DNA of 64,000 nt from contig CANLQL010000003.1 of assembly GCA_947493265.1 (NCBI GenBank), positions 310,001 to 374,000 on the forward strand, given 5' to 3'. Made by a program: the position numbers and the translations under genes. Source of the DNA: an uncultured Litoreibacter sp. (GTDB taxonomy: Bacteria; Pseudomonadota; Alphaproteobacteria; Rhodobacterales; Rhodobacteraceae). Positions 23,713 through 33,131 of this stretch are shown piece by piece (within the stretch, counting starts at the first letter, position 1; every line of letters begins with the position of its first letter). Under the pieces are notes generated by a model. It ran no database searches. It was not told the origin of the DNA and was given only the letters and a program-made list of their open reading frames with translations.

Positions 23713-24057
23713 ATGACAAAAACACCATCTCATCGCTGGCACGACATGGGCGGTGCCGCAGCCGGGGCCGTTCCGATGGACGGGCATGACTTCGCACTTT
23801 GGGAAAAACGCGTCGATGCGCTGATGATCCTTGGTTCCGGCAAAGGGCACTTTACCGTCGATGGCCTGCGCCGCGCGCTCGAAGACATGGGCGAGCCTGC
23901 CTTTGAGAGCATGAGTTATTATGAACGTTGGATTGCAGCCATTAACCAAAACCTGATCGAGGCTGGCGTCTATTCGCTGGAAGAGCTTGGTGAAAAGATG
24001 GCCGAAGTGGACGCGCGCGGTGAAACCTATGCCGCAGCGCAAGGCATAAGCGAATGA
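23713..24057 (+). CDS. Nitrile hydratase beta subunit, N-terminal half (separate gene)
   Basis: This is a protein of 114 residues. HDMGGAAAGAVPMDGHDFAL, WEKRVDALMILG and SYYERWIAAINQNLIEAGV are the N-terminal helical half of nitrile hydratase beta chains (HDMGG and YYExW are the hallmarks). The C-terminal beta-barrel half is encoded separately by the next gene, whose ATG overlaps this stop (ATGA). Three separate chains of this kind occur in thiocyanate hydrolase (beta, alpha, gamma) and toyocamycin nitrile hydratase. Activator proteins are also homologous to this half, but the HDMGG start argues for a structural subunit. Confidence 0.82.
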   Translation: MTKTPSHRWHDMGGAAAGAVPMDGHDFALWEKRVDALMILGSGKGHFTVDGLRRALEDMGEPAFESMSYYERWIAAINQNLIEAGVYSLEELGEKMAEVDARGETYAAAQGISE

Positions 24058-24329
24058 CTCGCGCGCCCGGATCCGCTGTGAAAATACGTGCGCTTAGTCC
24101 GCCCGGACACATTCGGACGCCACATTATCTGCGCGGAAAATCAGGGATTGTTGAGCGGGTCTTGGGACGTTTCAAAAACCCCGAACAGCTGGCCTATGCC
24201 CTGCCCGCCCCAAAACGGGTTCTGTATCGTGTGCGCTTCACGATGCAGGAAGTTTGGGGCGAAACGGCGGAAGCCCCCAATGACACGCTGGACGCCGAGA
24301 TTTACGAACACTGGCTGGAGGACGCGTAA
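24054..24329 (+). CDS. Nitrile hydratase beta subunit, C-terminal half (separate gene)
   Basis: This is a protein of 91 residues matching the SH3-like C-terminal domain: GHIRTPHYLRGKSGIVERVLG, then YRVRFTMQEVWGE and a short acidic tail (YEHWLEDA). It overlaps both neighbours: ATGA with the N-terminal half upstream and TAATG with the alpha subunit downstream. The gene order (beta-N, beta-C, alpha) is the same as the scnB-scnA-scnC order of thiocyanate hydrolase. Confidence 0.85.
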   Translation: MTRAPGSAVKIRALSPPGHIRTPHYLRGKSGIVERVLGRFKNPEQLAYALPAPKRVLYRVRFTMQEVWGETAEAPNDTLDAEIYEHWLEDA

Positions 24330-24973
24330 TGCCCCATGACCATCACGACCACCTCAGCCCGTCAGGCCATCCGTACCGTCAGGACAATGACAGCGGCCTG
24401 ACTTACTGGCAGACCATGGAAATCGCAGTGCGCGAATTGCTGGTGGAGAAAGGCGAAGTGACCGCCAGTCAAATCGCCGATCAGATCAGCGCTATGGATG
24501 AGCGAAGCCCGGCAAACGGTGCGGCCGTGGTTGCCCGTGCCTGGACAGATCCCGACTTCAAAGCCCGCCTGATGGACAACGCGTCAGACGCCAGTCGCGA
24601 AATGGGGTTCGATATCGGGCCGATGCACTTGGTGGCGGTTGAGAATACGGCAGAGGTGCACAACCTGATCGTGTGCACATTGTGTTCATGCTACCCACGC
24701 AACCTTCTGGGACTTCCACCTGATTGGTACAAAACTCGCGAATACCGGTCCCGTGCAGTACGTGAGCCGCGCGCGGTATTGCGGGAATTCGGGGTGGAGC
24801 TTGCGAATGGCGTACAGGTTCGCGTCCACGATTCAACGGCAGACATGCGCTATATCGTGTTGCCTGCCAGACCCGCAGGCACCGAAGGGATGGACGCGGA
24901 AGCGCTTGCCGCCTTGGTGAGCCGTGACAGCATGATCGGCACAGGATTGCCGCGCACTCCCTCATCCACCTAA
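24329..24973 (+). CDS. Nitrile hydratase/thiocyanate hydrolase alpha-type metal subunit
   Basis: This is a protein of 214 residues. The claw motif VCTLCSCYPR provides the three cysteine ligands; CTLCSC is the cobalt-type version. LGLPPDWYKTREYRSR and EPRAVLREFG follow as in the family, with Arg where many nitrile hydratases have Trp after CYP. The N-terminus is His-rich (HDHHDH), possibly helping metal loading. It hydrates a nitrile, or hydrolyses thiocyanate; sequence alone does not decide. No separate activator gene is seen in the window. Confidence 0.85.
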   Translation: MPHDHHDHLSPSGHPYRQDNDSGLTYWQTMEIAVRELLVEKGEVTASQIADQISAMDERSPANGAAVVARAWTDPDFKARLMDNASDASREMGFDIGPMHLVAVENTAEVHNLIVCTLCSCYPRNLLGLPPDWYKTREYRSRAVREPRAVLREFGVELANGVQVRVHDSTADMRYIVLPARPAGTEGMDAEALAALVSRDSMIGTGLPRTPSST

Positions 24974-25072
24974 ACTAAATGAATGCAGGTCGGCAGCGCT
25001 TGTTATCAGCGTGGCGGGACTTTATGTCTGAGCCCGCATCCCGTGACCAACCGCAAAGCAAACCACACCGAT

Positions 25073-26020
25073 ATGGCAATCGCTGACACCGCATCAGGGC
25101 GAAAAGACCCCGCAGATTTTGTGGCAAATCTGGTGATCCGCATGATCATCGGAACAGCCTTGTTGCTGCCATACAGGTTGCGCGTGCCTTTGGCGGGTTG
25201 GGTCGTGTCGCGAATCGTGTCGCCGGTTGCAGGCTATTCCACGCGCGTGCGCGAAAATCTTGCCCATGTTTGCCCGGACCTTCCCATCGCTGAGGTCGAA
25301 AGACTGGTCCGTGCCGTGCCCGACAACGCCGGGCGCACCTTGATCGAGATTTATTCCGGCAAGAATTTCATCGACCGCTTCAAAACCGCCCCATTGACCG
25401 GCCCTGGGGTGGAACATCTGGATTCTGCGCACAAAAACGGCCGCCCTGTCGTTCTGGTCACCGGACATTTTGGCAATTACGACGCCCCGCGCGCCGCGTT
25501 GATCGCGAAAGGCTACCCTGTCGGCGCGCTCTACCGGGAAATGAACAACGGCTATTTCAATCCGCACTATGTCGCGGCGATCTCCAAAATTGGCACGCCT
25601 GTTTTTCCACGCGGCCGCAAAGGTCTCAGCGGCTTGATCCGGTTTCTGCGGGATGGCGGGATGGCAGGGATACTGATCGATCAGTATATGACCGACGGCG
25701 CGGACCTGACCTTTTTTGGCAAGACCGCGCCGACCGCGCTTTCCGCCGCTGAGATCGCGTTGAAATATGACGCGCTTGTCGTGCCGATATACGGCGTCCG
25801 GCAGCCAAATGGATTGGATTTTGAGGTTCTGTGCGAAGCCCCAATTGCGCATGGAAGCCCAGAGGACATGACACAAGCGCTCAACGATTCCCTAGAGGCG
25901 CTGACGCGCAAGCATATGGACCAGTGGTTCTGGATACATCGCCGCTGGAAACCTGACCGGGAAGCTTGGCGTCAGTCCAGACGTGCAGCCGCCAATATCG
26001 GGCCGGATGCCCCATCCTGA
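25073..26020 (+). CDS. Lipid A biosynthesis lauroyl-type acyltransferase family protein
   Basis: This is a protein of 315 residues from the ATG at 25073; the frame is open to 24983 but that region carries no better start. A membrane-proximal helix (LLPYRLRVPLAGWVVSRI) is followed by the acyltransferase box GHFGNYD (HxxxxD) at about residue 127, then YREMNNGYFN, FPRGRKG and ILIDQYMTDGADLTFFGK. It would transfer an acyl chain to a lipid A precursor at the inner membrane or act on a related lipid. Its last 49 bp overlap the end of the convergent DUF1223 gene. Confidence 0.85.
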   Translation: MAIADTASGRKDPADFVANLVIRMIIGTALLLPYRLRVPLAGWVVSRIVSPVAGYSTRVRENLAHVCPDLPIAEVERLVRAVPDNAGRTLIEIYSGKNFIDRFKTAPLTGPGVEHLDSAHKNGRPVVLVTGHFGNYDAPRAALIAKGYPVGALYREMNNGYFNPHYVAAISKIGTPVFPRGRKGLSGLIRFLRDGGMAGILIDQYMTDGADLTFFGKTAPTALSAAEIALKYDALVVPIYGVRQPNGLDFEVLCEAPIAHGSPEDMTQALNDSLEALTRKHMDQWFWIHRRWKPDREAWRQSRRAAANIGPDAPS

Positions 26021-26670
26021 ACGATCACTGCGGTATGCTGCGGACCTTCTGTCGGTGCTTCAACGGACAGCGCCTCGGCCCCATCCCAATCAGCAACCAC
26101 GTCCCATGACGTCACAACGTTGTGGTAGGTAATATTGCGGCCTGCGTTTTCACCACTGCGTATTTCGGCCGTCAAACTGGGTTCATAGCGCACGAGTTGG
26201 ACGATCATCCGGTTGGTCCCATCCGCACCCGGCACCAGATCAATCGTGATCCCGTCTGCGCTTTTCGCGACTGTTAAGCCAAGCTTGGTGTCGCGTTCCG
26301 CATGCTGTTGCACGGCATCCATAAGCTCCATTCCACGGGTGCCGACGATGGATGTCACGCCGCCCACAATCATTTGCGGCGTGTAGATCATGTTGGTGCT
26401 TGCAGCCTGCGCATAGCCTTGCTGGCGCGTTGTGTGCGCGGGTTTGGCGAAAGCATCTTTCCAACCCAGATAGTCCCAATAGTCCACATGCAGCGACAGC
26501 GCGATGATATCGTCCCGTTGCGCCAGCTTGCCCAGCAGTTCATCCGCAGGTGGGCAGGACGAACACCCTTGCGACGTAAACAACTCAACCACAACCGTAT
26601 CGGCCAGCGCGGCTGTCCCTGCAGACAGGCTTAGCGCAGAGGCGGCGATAAAATTCAGAACTGGACGCAT
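25972..26670 (-). CDS. DUF1223 thioredoxin-fold secreted protein
   Basis: This is a protein of 232 residues from the ATG at 26670 with a signal peptide (MRPVLNFIAASALSLSAGTAA). The thioredoxin-like core contains VELFTSQGCSSCPPADELL with the CSSC motif, then HVDYWDYLGWKDAFA and YTPQMIVGG with the cis-Pro-type loop, as in DUF1223 proteins. The family is of uncharacterised periplasmic redox-like proteins. The 3' end overlaps the acyltransferase gene tail to tail. Confidence 0.85.
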   Translation of the reverse strand: MRPVLNFIAASALSLSAGTAALADTVVVELFTSQGCSSCPPADELLGKLAQRDDIIALSLHVDYWDYLGWKDAFAKPAHTTRQQGYAQAASTNMIYTPQMIVGGVTSIVGTRGMELMDAVQQHAERDTKLGLTVAKSADGITIDLVPGADGTNRMIVQLVRYEPSLTAEIRSGENAGRNITYHNVVTSWDVVADWDGAEALSVEAPTEGPQHTAVIVQDGASGPILAAARLD

Positions 26671-26787
26671 GTATTGGACTCGATTTTGTAAAACTTGCCT
26701 GAACCTAGCAATGGCATCCCCAACTTGCCAATCAAGGAATTGCGAGCGGTGTGTCATAATTTTCAGGCTTTTCGTGAGGTCAGTACT

Positions 26788-27240
26788 CTATAGCCAACGC
26801 CGCGTCCGCTTGAGGTAGCGTTCCGCCTGCGGGCCGAAAACCTCCTTCAAGGCGTTTTCCTCAGGAATAATGAACCTTTGGGTCATCAACCCGATGAAAA
26901 ACGGCACCAGGATCAGCGCCAATGGTTGGCCGTTCGCGATGATCGATCCAATCAGAATGATCACCATCGCAAGATAGATCGGGTTTCGTGTCAGTTTGTA
27001 CGGACCCTTTGCGATCAGATTTTTGGGGGTATGGTGTGGCTCGATACTGGTCTCATGGGTCCAGAAATACGTGGCCGACCATAGGATGATGACCAGACCA
27101 AATCCGATCAGACCCCAACTGAAATATTCAAAGAACCGGGAGCCTGGATTGCCGGGGATCGCCCGCGCAAGCCCCCAATTTATGGCCATGAAAACAACAA
27201 GCCACACTGGTGGAAGGTCTGGAAACCCTTTCATAAACAC
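26788..27240 (-). CDS. Isoprenylcysteine carboxyl methyltransferase family protein
   Basis: This is a protein of 150 residues with four or five membrane helices and the ICMT/PEMT signature: IAKGPYKLTRNPIYLAMV, then the C-terminal EENALKEVFGPQAERYLKRTRRWL (E-x4-E, Y-x2-Y/R pattern). Bacterial members methylate unknown substrates at the membrane. It stands alone between DUF1223 and aconitase. Confidence 0.85.
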   Translation of the reverse strand: MFMKGFPDLPPVWLVVFMAINWGLARAIPGNPGSRFFEYFSWGLIGFGLVIILWSATYFWTHETSIEPHHTPKNLIAKGPYKLTRNPIYLAMVIILIGSIIANGQPLALILVPFFIGLMTQRFIIPEENALKEVFGPQAERYLKRTRRWL

Positions 27241-27321
27241 CGCCCCCTAATCTGTCGAAACGACCGCAATTAATCCCGGACGGGACGTTGTCACATCCTG
27301 TTTGCAAATGAAAGTGGCAAG

Positions 27322-27354
27322 AAAAAACCCTCCCCGGTTGCACGGGAAGGGTTT
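27322..27354 (-). terminator. Rho-independent terminator of acnA
   Basis: Read on the minus strand, AAACCCTTCCCG pairs (one mismatch) with CGGGGAGGGTTT across a short loop and is followed by TTTTTTCTT. It lies 23 bp beyond the acnA stop codon. Confidence 0.88.
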
Positions 27355-27376
27355 GGTCATTCTTATGAACAAAGCG

Positions 27377-30067
27377 TTATGCGGCTTTGGCGAGATCACG
27401 CAGCACGTAATGTAGAACGCCACCATGCTCGATATACTCTTTCTCGATTGCTGTATCGATCCGGCATTTCAAGGTGATTTCCTTGACCGTTCCGTCCGCC
27501 ATCGTGATCGTGCACGGCACTTCGGACAAAGGCTTCAGGTCCCCTTCCAGCCCATGGATCGACACGGTTTCCTCACCGGTCAAACCAAGAGATTTCCGGC
27601 TGTCACCGCCTGTGAACTCGAACGGGATCACGCCCATGCCAACCAGGTTGGAGCGGTGGATACGCTCAAACGTTTCCGCGATCACGGCTTTGACACCCAG
27701 AAGAGCTGTGCCTTTCGCCGCCCAATCGCGTGAAGACCCTGCACCGTATTGCTCACCGCCGAAAATCACCAATGGCGTGCCATTGGCCTGATAGGCCATC
27801 GCGGCATCGAAAATCGACATTTGCGTTCCGTCAGGCCCTTTCGTGTAGCCACCTTCAACGCCGTCTAGCATTTCGTTCTTGATCCGGATATTGGCGAATG
27901 TGCCGCGCATCATCACCTCGTGATTGCCGCGCCGTGAGCCGTAGGAGTTGAATTCCCGCGGGGCCACTTGGCGATCAATCAAGTACTGACCAGCAGGTGT
28001 CGTCTCTTTAAACGACCCCGCCGGAGAGATATGGTCGGTGGTGATCATATCGCCCAGAACGGCCAGAACCTTTGCGCCTTCAACGTTGGAAATCGTGCCA
28101 GCTTCGGCTCCCATCCCTTTGAAATACGGAGGGTTTTGCACATATGTCGACGATGCTGGCCAATCATATGTCAGGCTGTCTGTCGTCTCCACACCTTGCC
28201 ACTTTTCGTCGCCGGTAAAGACTTCAGCGTATTTTTCCATGAACGCTTCACGGGTTACAGTTTGCTCGACCAGTTCAGCCACTTCCTGCGACGTTGGCCA
28301 GATGTCTTTGAGGTAGACATCATTGCCGTCCTTGTCCTTGCCAAGGCTGTCGCTTGCCAGGTTGATATCTAGCGTACCAGCCAAAGCGTAGGCCACGACC
28401 AGCGGGGGCGAGGCCAGATAATTCGCGCGCACATCCGGGCTGATGCGACCTTCAAAGTTGCGGTTCCCAGACAGAACAGAGGTTGCCACCAGATCGCCTT
28501 CGGCAATCGCGTCCGACAGCTCTTTCTGGATCGGGCCGGAGTTCCCGATACAGGTTGTGCATCCGTAGCCCACAAGATTGAACCCAATTGCGTCCAGGTC
28601 GTCCTGCAATTCCGCCGCTTCAAGATAGGCCGAAACCACCTGAGACCCCGGCGCCAAGGACGTCTTCACCCATGGCTTGCGATCAAGTCCAAGCGCGCGC
28701 GCTTTGCGGGCGACAAGCCCTGCCCCGATCATGACATAAGGGTTCGATGTGTTGGTGCAGGATGTGATCGAAGCGATCACAACCTTGCCCGATTCCATCG
28801 TATAGTCTTCGCCGGCGACCGCGACTTCCTTGCCCATCGGGCGTTTGAACGTTTCTTCCATTTCTCGGCGGAATGCGGTTTGGCCTTCGGTAAGCGCCAC
28901 GTAATCCTGCGGGCGTTTCGGGCCGGAAATCGCTGGAACGATGGTCCCCATATCGAGGCTCAGCGTGTCCGTGTAGATCGGATCGTAATCGTCACCACGC
29001 CAGAAGCCGTTTTCCTTGGCATAGGCTTCCACCAGCGCAATCGTGTCTTCTTCGCGGCCTGTTGTCCGCAGGTAGCGCAGTGTTTCGCCATCGATCGGGA
29101 AGAAGCCGCAGGTTGCGCCATATTCCGGGGCCATATTGCCGATTGTCGCGCGATCTGCGAGCGGCAGCGTGTCCAGACCTTCGCCGTAGAATTCCACGAA
29201 TTTACCGACGACGCCTTTTTCGCGCAGCATCTCAACCACTTTCAGAACAAGGTCGGTCCCGGTGGTGCCTTCCATCATCTTGCCAGTCAGCTTGAAGCCG
29301 ACAACTTCCGGGATCAGCATGGAAATCGGTTGCCCCAGCATCGCGGCTTCCGCCTCGATCCCGCCAACACCCCAACCAAGAACAGCCGCGCCGTTCACCA
29401 TGGTTGTGTGGCTGTCCGTTCCGACCAATGTATCTGGGTAGGCAACAAGTTCCCCGTTTTGATCAGTGTCCGACCAGACGGTTTTGGACAGATATTCAAG
29501 GTTTACCTGGTGGCAAATGCCGGTGCCGGGTGGCACGACGCGGAAATTGTTAAAGGCAGACTGGCCCCATTTCAGAAAAGTGTAGCGCTCCATGTTGCGC
29601 TCATATTCACGGTCGACATTCATCTGAAACGCGCGCGGATTGCCGAATTCGTCAATCATCACGGAGTGGTCGATGACCAGATCAACAGGGTTCAGCGGGT
29701 TGATCTTTTCGGCGTCGCCCCCCAGTGCTACCAAGCCGTCACGCATCGCAGCCAGGTCGACAACAGCCGGTACGCCGGTGAAATCCTGCATCAAAACACG
29801 GGCGGGACGGTATGCGATTTCACGCGGGTTCTTACCACCTTTCGAGGCCCATTCCGAAAACGCCTTGATGTCATCAACGCTGACGGTTTTTCCGTCCTCA
29901 AAGCGCAGCATGTTTTCAAGCACGACTTTCAGCGCTGCGGGCAATCTGGAGAAATCGCCCAGGCCTGCTTTTTCAGCCGCATCGATTGAGTAGAAAGCGT
30001 AGCTTTTGCCGCCAGCTTTCAGGGTTTTTCGGGTTTTGGCTGTGTCATGTCCAACAGTGACTGTCAT
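27377..30067 (-). CDS. acnA: Aconitate hydratase AcnA
   Basis: This is a protein of 896 residues, the normal AcnA/IRP length, which isomerises citrate and isocitrate in the TCA cycle. Cluster-binding cysteines are in ASITSCTNTSNPYVM and GYGCTTCIGNSGP. LVGTDSHTTMVNG and the fourth-domain YGSRRGNHEVMMRG and GAGSSRDWAAKG are also present. AGGAGA precedes the ATG. It is divergent from ccmA and ends in a strong terminator (27322-27354). Confidence 0.97.
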   Translation of the reverse strand: MTVTVGHDTAKTRKTLKAGGKSYAFYSIDAAEKAGLGDFSRLPAALKVVLENMLRFEDGKTVSVDDIKAFSEWASKGGKNPREIAYRPARVLMQDFTGVPAVVDLAAMRDGLVALGGDAEKINPLNPVDLVIDHSVMIDEFGNPRAFQMNVDREYERNMERYTFLKWGQSAFNNFRVVPPGTGICHQVNLEYLSKTVWSDTDQNGELVAYPDTLVGTDSHTTMVNGAAVLGWGVGGIEAEAAMLGQPISMLIPEVVGFKLTGKMMEGTTGTDLVLKVVEMLREKGVVGKFVEFYGEGLDTLPLADRATIGNMAPEYGATCGFFPIDGETLRYLRTTGREEDTIALVEAYAKENGFWRGDDYDPIYTDTLSLDMGTIVPAISGPKRPQDYVALTEGQTAFRREMEETFKRPMGKEVAVAGEDYTMESGKVVIASITSCTNTSNPYVMIGAGLVARKARALGLDRKPWVKTSLAPGSQVVSAYLEAAELQDDLDAIGFNLVGYGCTTCIGNSGPIQKELSDAIAEGDLVATSVLSGNRNFEGRISPDVRANYLASPPLVVAYALAGTLDINLASDSLGKDKDGNDVYLKDIWPTSQEVAELVEQTVTREAFMEKYAEVFTGDEKWQGVETTDSLTYDWPASSTYVQNPPYFKGMGAEAGTISNVEGAKVLAVLGDMITTDHISPAGSFKETTPAGQYLIDRQVAPREFNSYGSRRGNHEVMMRGTFANIRIKNEMLDGVEGGYTKGPDGTQMSIFDAAMAYQANGTPLVIFGGEQYGAGSSRDWAAKGTALLGVKAVIAETFERIHRSNLVGMGVIPFEFTGGDSRKSLGLTGEETVSIHGLEGDLKPLSEVPCTITMADGTVKEITLKCRIDTAIEKEYIEHGGVLHYVLRDLAKAA

Positions 30068-30255
30068 GGCGTCTCTCCTAAAATAGCGATGCGTGGCGGA
30101 ATTCTGCTTTGCACTAAACCTAACCAGTGGCTGCGATCAAGTCCTGAAACGGAAATTGGTATACAATTGCATACATTTTGATCAAATTCCCGCGATATTT
30201 GAAAATACAAGCCGATAGCTTCCAGTCGCAATCGCTTTCCGCTAGAGGTGACATA

Positions 30256-30879
30256 ATGGAATTTTCGGTTGAAGGACTGGCGTGTCGCCGCGGAGAACTG
30301 CGTGTTCTGGAAGGTGTCGGCTTTACGCTGACCCCCGGCGAGGCCGTTATTTTGCGTGGCCCGAACGGGGCCGGAAAAACGACGCTTCTGCGCTGTCTTG
30401 CGGGTCTTACTCCGCCGCTTGAAGGGAAGATGAGTTTTTCCCCAGACGATGTGGCTTATGCAGGTCACCTTGATGGGTTGAAAGCGCAACTGACCGGGGC
30501 GGAAAACCTGCGGTTTTGGGCGGCTATCTACGGCAGTGATCAGATCGACACGGCGGTCGCGCAGTTCGATTTGGAAGGGCTGCTGGATCGCCAGGCCCAG
30601 CATATGTCCGCAGGTCAGAAACGCAGATTGGCCTTGGCTCGACTGATGCTGACGGGCCGGAAAATCTGGGCTTTGGACGAACCAACCGTGTCCTTGGACA
30701 CGCAAAATGTTGCACGATTTGCGCGATGCGTCGAAAGCCACCTTGCCACAGGCGGTTCTGCGATCATTGCCACGCATATCGATCTGGGTCTGCCTAACGC
30801 ACGTGTTCTGGATGTTGGGCCTTTCAAAGCGAGTGCTGCATCCGATCAACTCGACCCGTTTCTGGAGGATATGATTTGA
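30256..30879 (+). CDS. ccmA: Heme exporter ATP-binding protein CcmA
   Basis: This is a protein of 207 residues from the ATG at 30256; the frame is open to 30178. It carries Walker [14 protein letters not shown], an unusual signature [13 protein letters not shown], and Walker [12 protein letters not shown]. With CcmB and CcmC it drives loading of heme to CcmE in cytochrome c maturation. The stop overlaps the TTG start of ccmB by four bases. Confidence 0.95.
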   Translation: MEFSVEGLACRRGELRVLEGVGFTLTPGEAVILRGPNGAGKTTLLRCLAGLTPPLEGKMSFSPDDVAYAGHLDGLKAQLTGAENLRFWAAIYGSDQIDTAVAQFDLEGLLDRQAQHMSAGQKRRLALARLMLTGRKIWALDEPTVSLDTQNVARFARCVESHLATGGSAIIATHIDLGLPNARVLDVGPFKASAASDQLDPFLEDMI

Positions 30880-31532
30880 TTGCGCTTCTCCGGCGTGACC
30901 TGATCCTGGCCATCCGCGCAGGCGGCGGGTTTGGGCTTGGCCTGGCATTTTTCCTGATCCTGGTGGTCTTGGTGCCTTTTGGTGTTGGACCGTCGCAGGC
31001 GATGTTGGCGGCCATCGCACCGGGGATCTTGTGGATCGGGGCGCTGCTGTCCTGCCTTTTGTCCTTAGACCGGATTTTCCAGCTCGACTATGAAGACGGA
31101 ACGCTGGACATCCTTGCGACATCGCCCATGCCGCTTGAAGCGCTCGCCACGATAAAAGCGCTGGCCCATTGGATCACAACCGGATTGCCGCTGACCTTGA
31201 CCGCGCCTTTTCTGGGCATTCTGCTCAACCTCCCGTGGGAGGCTAACATCTGGCTCATCGCAAGCCTCGCCCTTGGGACCCCGGCACTGTCTGCCTTGGG
31301 CACCTTTGGGGCTGCGTTGACTGTGGGGTTGAAGCGCGGTGGCTTGTTGATTTCGCTGCTGGTCCTGCCGCTATACGTACCGACGCTAATATTCGGTGCG
31401 GAAACGGTCCGGCGGGGTGCAGAAGGCTTACCAGCGACGACCCCTCTGATGCTTCTTGCCGGGATCACGGCCGGGACCCTTGCGATCTTGCCATTTGCAA
31501 CCGCCGCCGCCCTGCGCGCAAACCTCAGATGA
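30876..31532 (+). CDS. ccmB: Heme exporter permease CcmB
   Basis: This is a protein of 218 residues with six membrane segments, for example [17 protein letters not shown] and [19 protein letters not shown] (the [11 protein letters not shown] segment follows), plus the C-terminal [21 protein letters not shown]. It starts with TTG, overlapping the ccmA stop (TTGA). It is the membrane partner of CcmA. Confidence 0.94.
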   Translation: MIALLRRDLILAIRAGGGFGLGLAFFLILVVLVPFGVGPSQAMLAAIAPGILWIGALLSCLLSLDRIFQLDYEDGTLDILATSPMPLEALATIKALAHWITTGLPLTLTAPFLGILLNLPWEANIWLIASLALGTPALSALGTFGAALTVGLKRGGLLISLLVLPLYVPTLIFGAETVRRGAEGLPATTPLMLLAGITAGTLAILPFATAAALRANLR

Positions 31533-31631
31533 GCGCATTTCAGATGGCCCAGAACACACAACATCCAACATCACACAATTGGCACCAGTTCGATATTGCT
31601 GCCCCTGCCCCGATTGCATAGGGTCCCGCGC

Positions 31632-32360
31632 ATGTCGATCTGGGAATACGCAAATCCGAAACGCTTTATGCAGACCTCAGGCTGGGCGCTGCCCTATCTG
31701 ACGGTTGCGTCCGCTGTCTGCTTGGTCGTGGGGTTGGTCTGGGGTTTCTTCTTTACACCTGATGATTTCCGCCAGGGATCGACAGTCAAGATTATCTATC
31801 TGCACGTACCCTCCGCGCTTATGGCGATCAATGCCTGGTTGATGATGCTGGTGGCCTCGTTGATCTGGTTGGTGCGCCGGCATCATGTTTCGGCGTTGGC
31901 GGCGAAAGCGGCAGCACCAGTGGGGGTCACGATGACGCTGATTGCATTGGCCACGGGCGCGATTTGGGGTCAGCCAATGTGGGGAACCTATTGGGCCTGG
32001 GATCCGCGACTGACCTCGTTTCTGATCCTGTTTCTGTTTTATCTTGGCTACATGGCGCTTTGGGCAGCGATTGAAGACCCTGACACGGCTGCGGATTTGA
32101 CATCTGTTTTATGTCTCGTCGGATCGGTCTTTGCGCTTTTGTCACGCTACGCGGTGAACTTCTGGAACCAAGGTCTGCACCAAGGCGCGTCACTGTCGCT
32201 TGATAAAGAGGAAAACGTCGCCGACGTGTTCTACTTCCCGCTGCTGGTCAGTATCGCCGGGTTTGTGTTGCTGTTCGTGGCCTTGGTCCTTTTGAGAACC
32301 CGCACGGAAATTCGGGCCCGCAGACTTTCAGCACTGCGCGCCCGTGAGCGTGCCAGCTAG
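31632..32360 (+). CDS. ccmC: Heme ABC exporter permease CcmC
   Basis: This is a protein of 242 residues with six membrane segments. The tryptophan-rich WWD signature WGTYWAWDPRLTSFLILFL binds heme, and the conserved His residues are in IIYLHVPSALM and VNFWNQGLHQG. I chose the ATG at 31632 over the frame opening at 31596. It lies 99 bp after ccmB and 23 bp before ccmD. Confidence 0.96.
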   Translation: MSIWEYANPKRFMQTSGWALPYLTVASAVCLVVGLVWGFFFTPDDFRQGSTVKIIYLHVPSALMAINAWLMMLVASLIWLVRRHHVSALAAKAAAPVGVTMTLIALATGAIWGQPMWGTYWAWDPRLTSFLILFLFYLGYMALWAAIEDPDTAADLTSVLCLVGSVFALLSRYAVNFWNQGLHQGASLSLDKEENVADVFYFPLLVSIAGFVLLFVALVLLRTRTEIRARRLSALRARERAS

Positions 32361-32383
32361 CGCCGAGAAAGGAAAACCCCAGC

Positions 32384-32542
32384 ATGCCCGATCTCGGAAA
32401 ATACGCAGATACCGTCTTTTCGGCCTATGCCGCATCCATTGTTTTGCTGGTGATCGTGATCGCGATGTCTTTGATCCGGTCGCGCAATGTCAAGAAAGCG
32501 CTTGAACAGGCCGAAGCACGGCGCGACGCCGCAAAACCCTAG
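32384..32542 (+). CDS. ccmD: Heme exporter protein CcmD
   Basis: This is a small protein of 52 residues: MPDLGKYADTVFSAYAAS, a single membrane helix (IVLLVIVIAMSLIR) and a basic, charged tail (SRNVKKALEQAEARRDAA). This is the standard CcmD plan; it releases holo-CcmE from the CcmABC complex. AAAGGAAAA precedes the ATG. The last 4 bp overlap the stop of the convergent MarR-type gene. Confidence 0.93.
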   Translation: MPDLGKYADTVFSAYAASIVLLVIVIAMSLIRSRNVKKALEQAEARRDAAKP

Positions 32543-33036
32543 TAGATATAGCGGATCTGGTCGCTCCAGTACCGTTCCATGCGCTTCAACGCGCGGTTGA
32601 TATCTTCCATACCGTCAGAGCCGATTAGCCCCTTGGTTTTCAGACCATCTGCGTGACGTTCGAACAACTCTTCCACATGGGTCCGGACAGAGCGGCCCTT
32701 TTCGGTAAGGCGCACCCGAACCGACCTGCGATCAATTTCGCAACGCTGATGGTGCATATAGCCCATCTCAACCAGTTTCTTGAGATTGTAGGAGACATTG
32801 GAGCCTTGGTAGTACCCACGGCTTTTCAATTCGCCAGCGGTGACTTCATTTTCGCCGATATTGAACAGAAGCAAGGCTTGAACCGCGTTGATGTCCAGCA
32901 ATCCCAGCCGCTCAAACTCGTCCTTGATCACATCGAGAAGCAGACGATGGAGCCGCTCCACCATAGCAAGGCTCTCCAGATAGGACCCCATGAAATCCTG
33001 CGTTACAGGCGTGGGCATCTGCTCGTGTCTACTCAT
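32539..33036 (-). CDS. MarR/winged-helix transcriptional regulator
   Basis: This is a protein of 165 residues from the ATG at 33036 (GGAGAACACAA before it); the frame opens at 33051. The winged helix is INAVQALLLFNIGENEVTAG, ELKSRGYYQGSNVSYNLKKLVEMGY and the wing RSVRVRLTEKGR, typical of MarR regulators (LdtR-like in alphaproteobacteria). The ligand and targets are unknown. It is convergent with ccmD. Confidence 0.88.
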   Translation of the reverse strand: MSRHEQMPTPVTQDFMGSYLESLAMVERLHRLLLDVIKDEFERLGLLDINAVQALLLFNIGENEVTAGELKSRGYYQGSNVSYNLKKLVEMGYMHHQRCEIDRRSVRVRLTEKGRSVRTHVEELFERHADGLKTKGLIGSDGMEDINRALKRMERYWSDQIRYIY

Positions 33037-33131
33037 TTGTGTTCTCCGCATTTACGCTCTTTGGCGGTAAATTGGCGGGAAATTTTGAATATTCAGTTAA
33101 GTCAGCTTCGCTTTGAGAAAAATTGGTCCGA

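Noticed and set aside
28880-29989. Long plus-strand frame of 369 codons.
   Set aside because: It is antisense to acnA, whose sequence is clear; GC-rich genes often leave such shadow frames.
30064-31122. Minus-strand frame of 352 codons.
   Set aside because: It is antisense to ccmA and ccmB, which have clear motifs.
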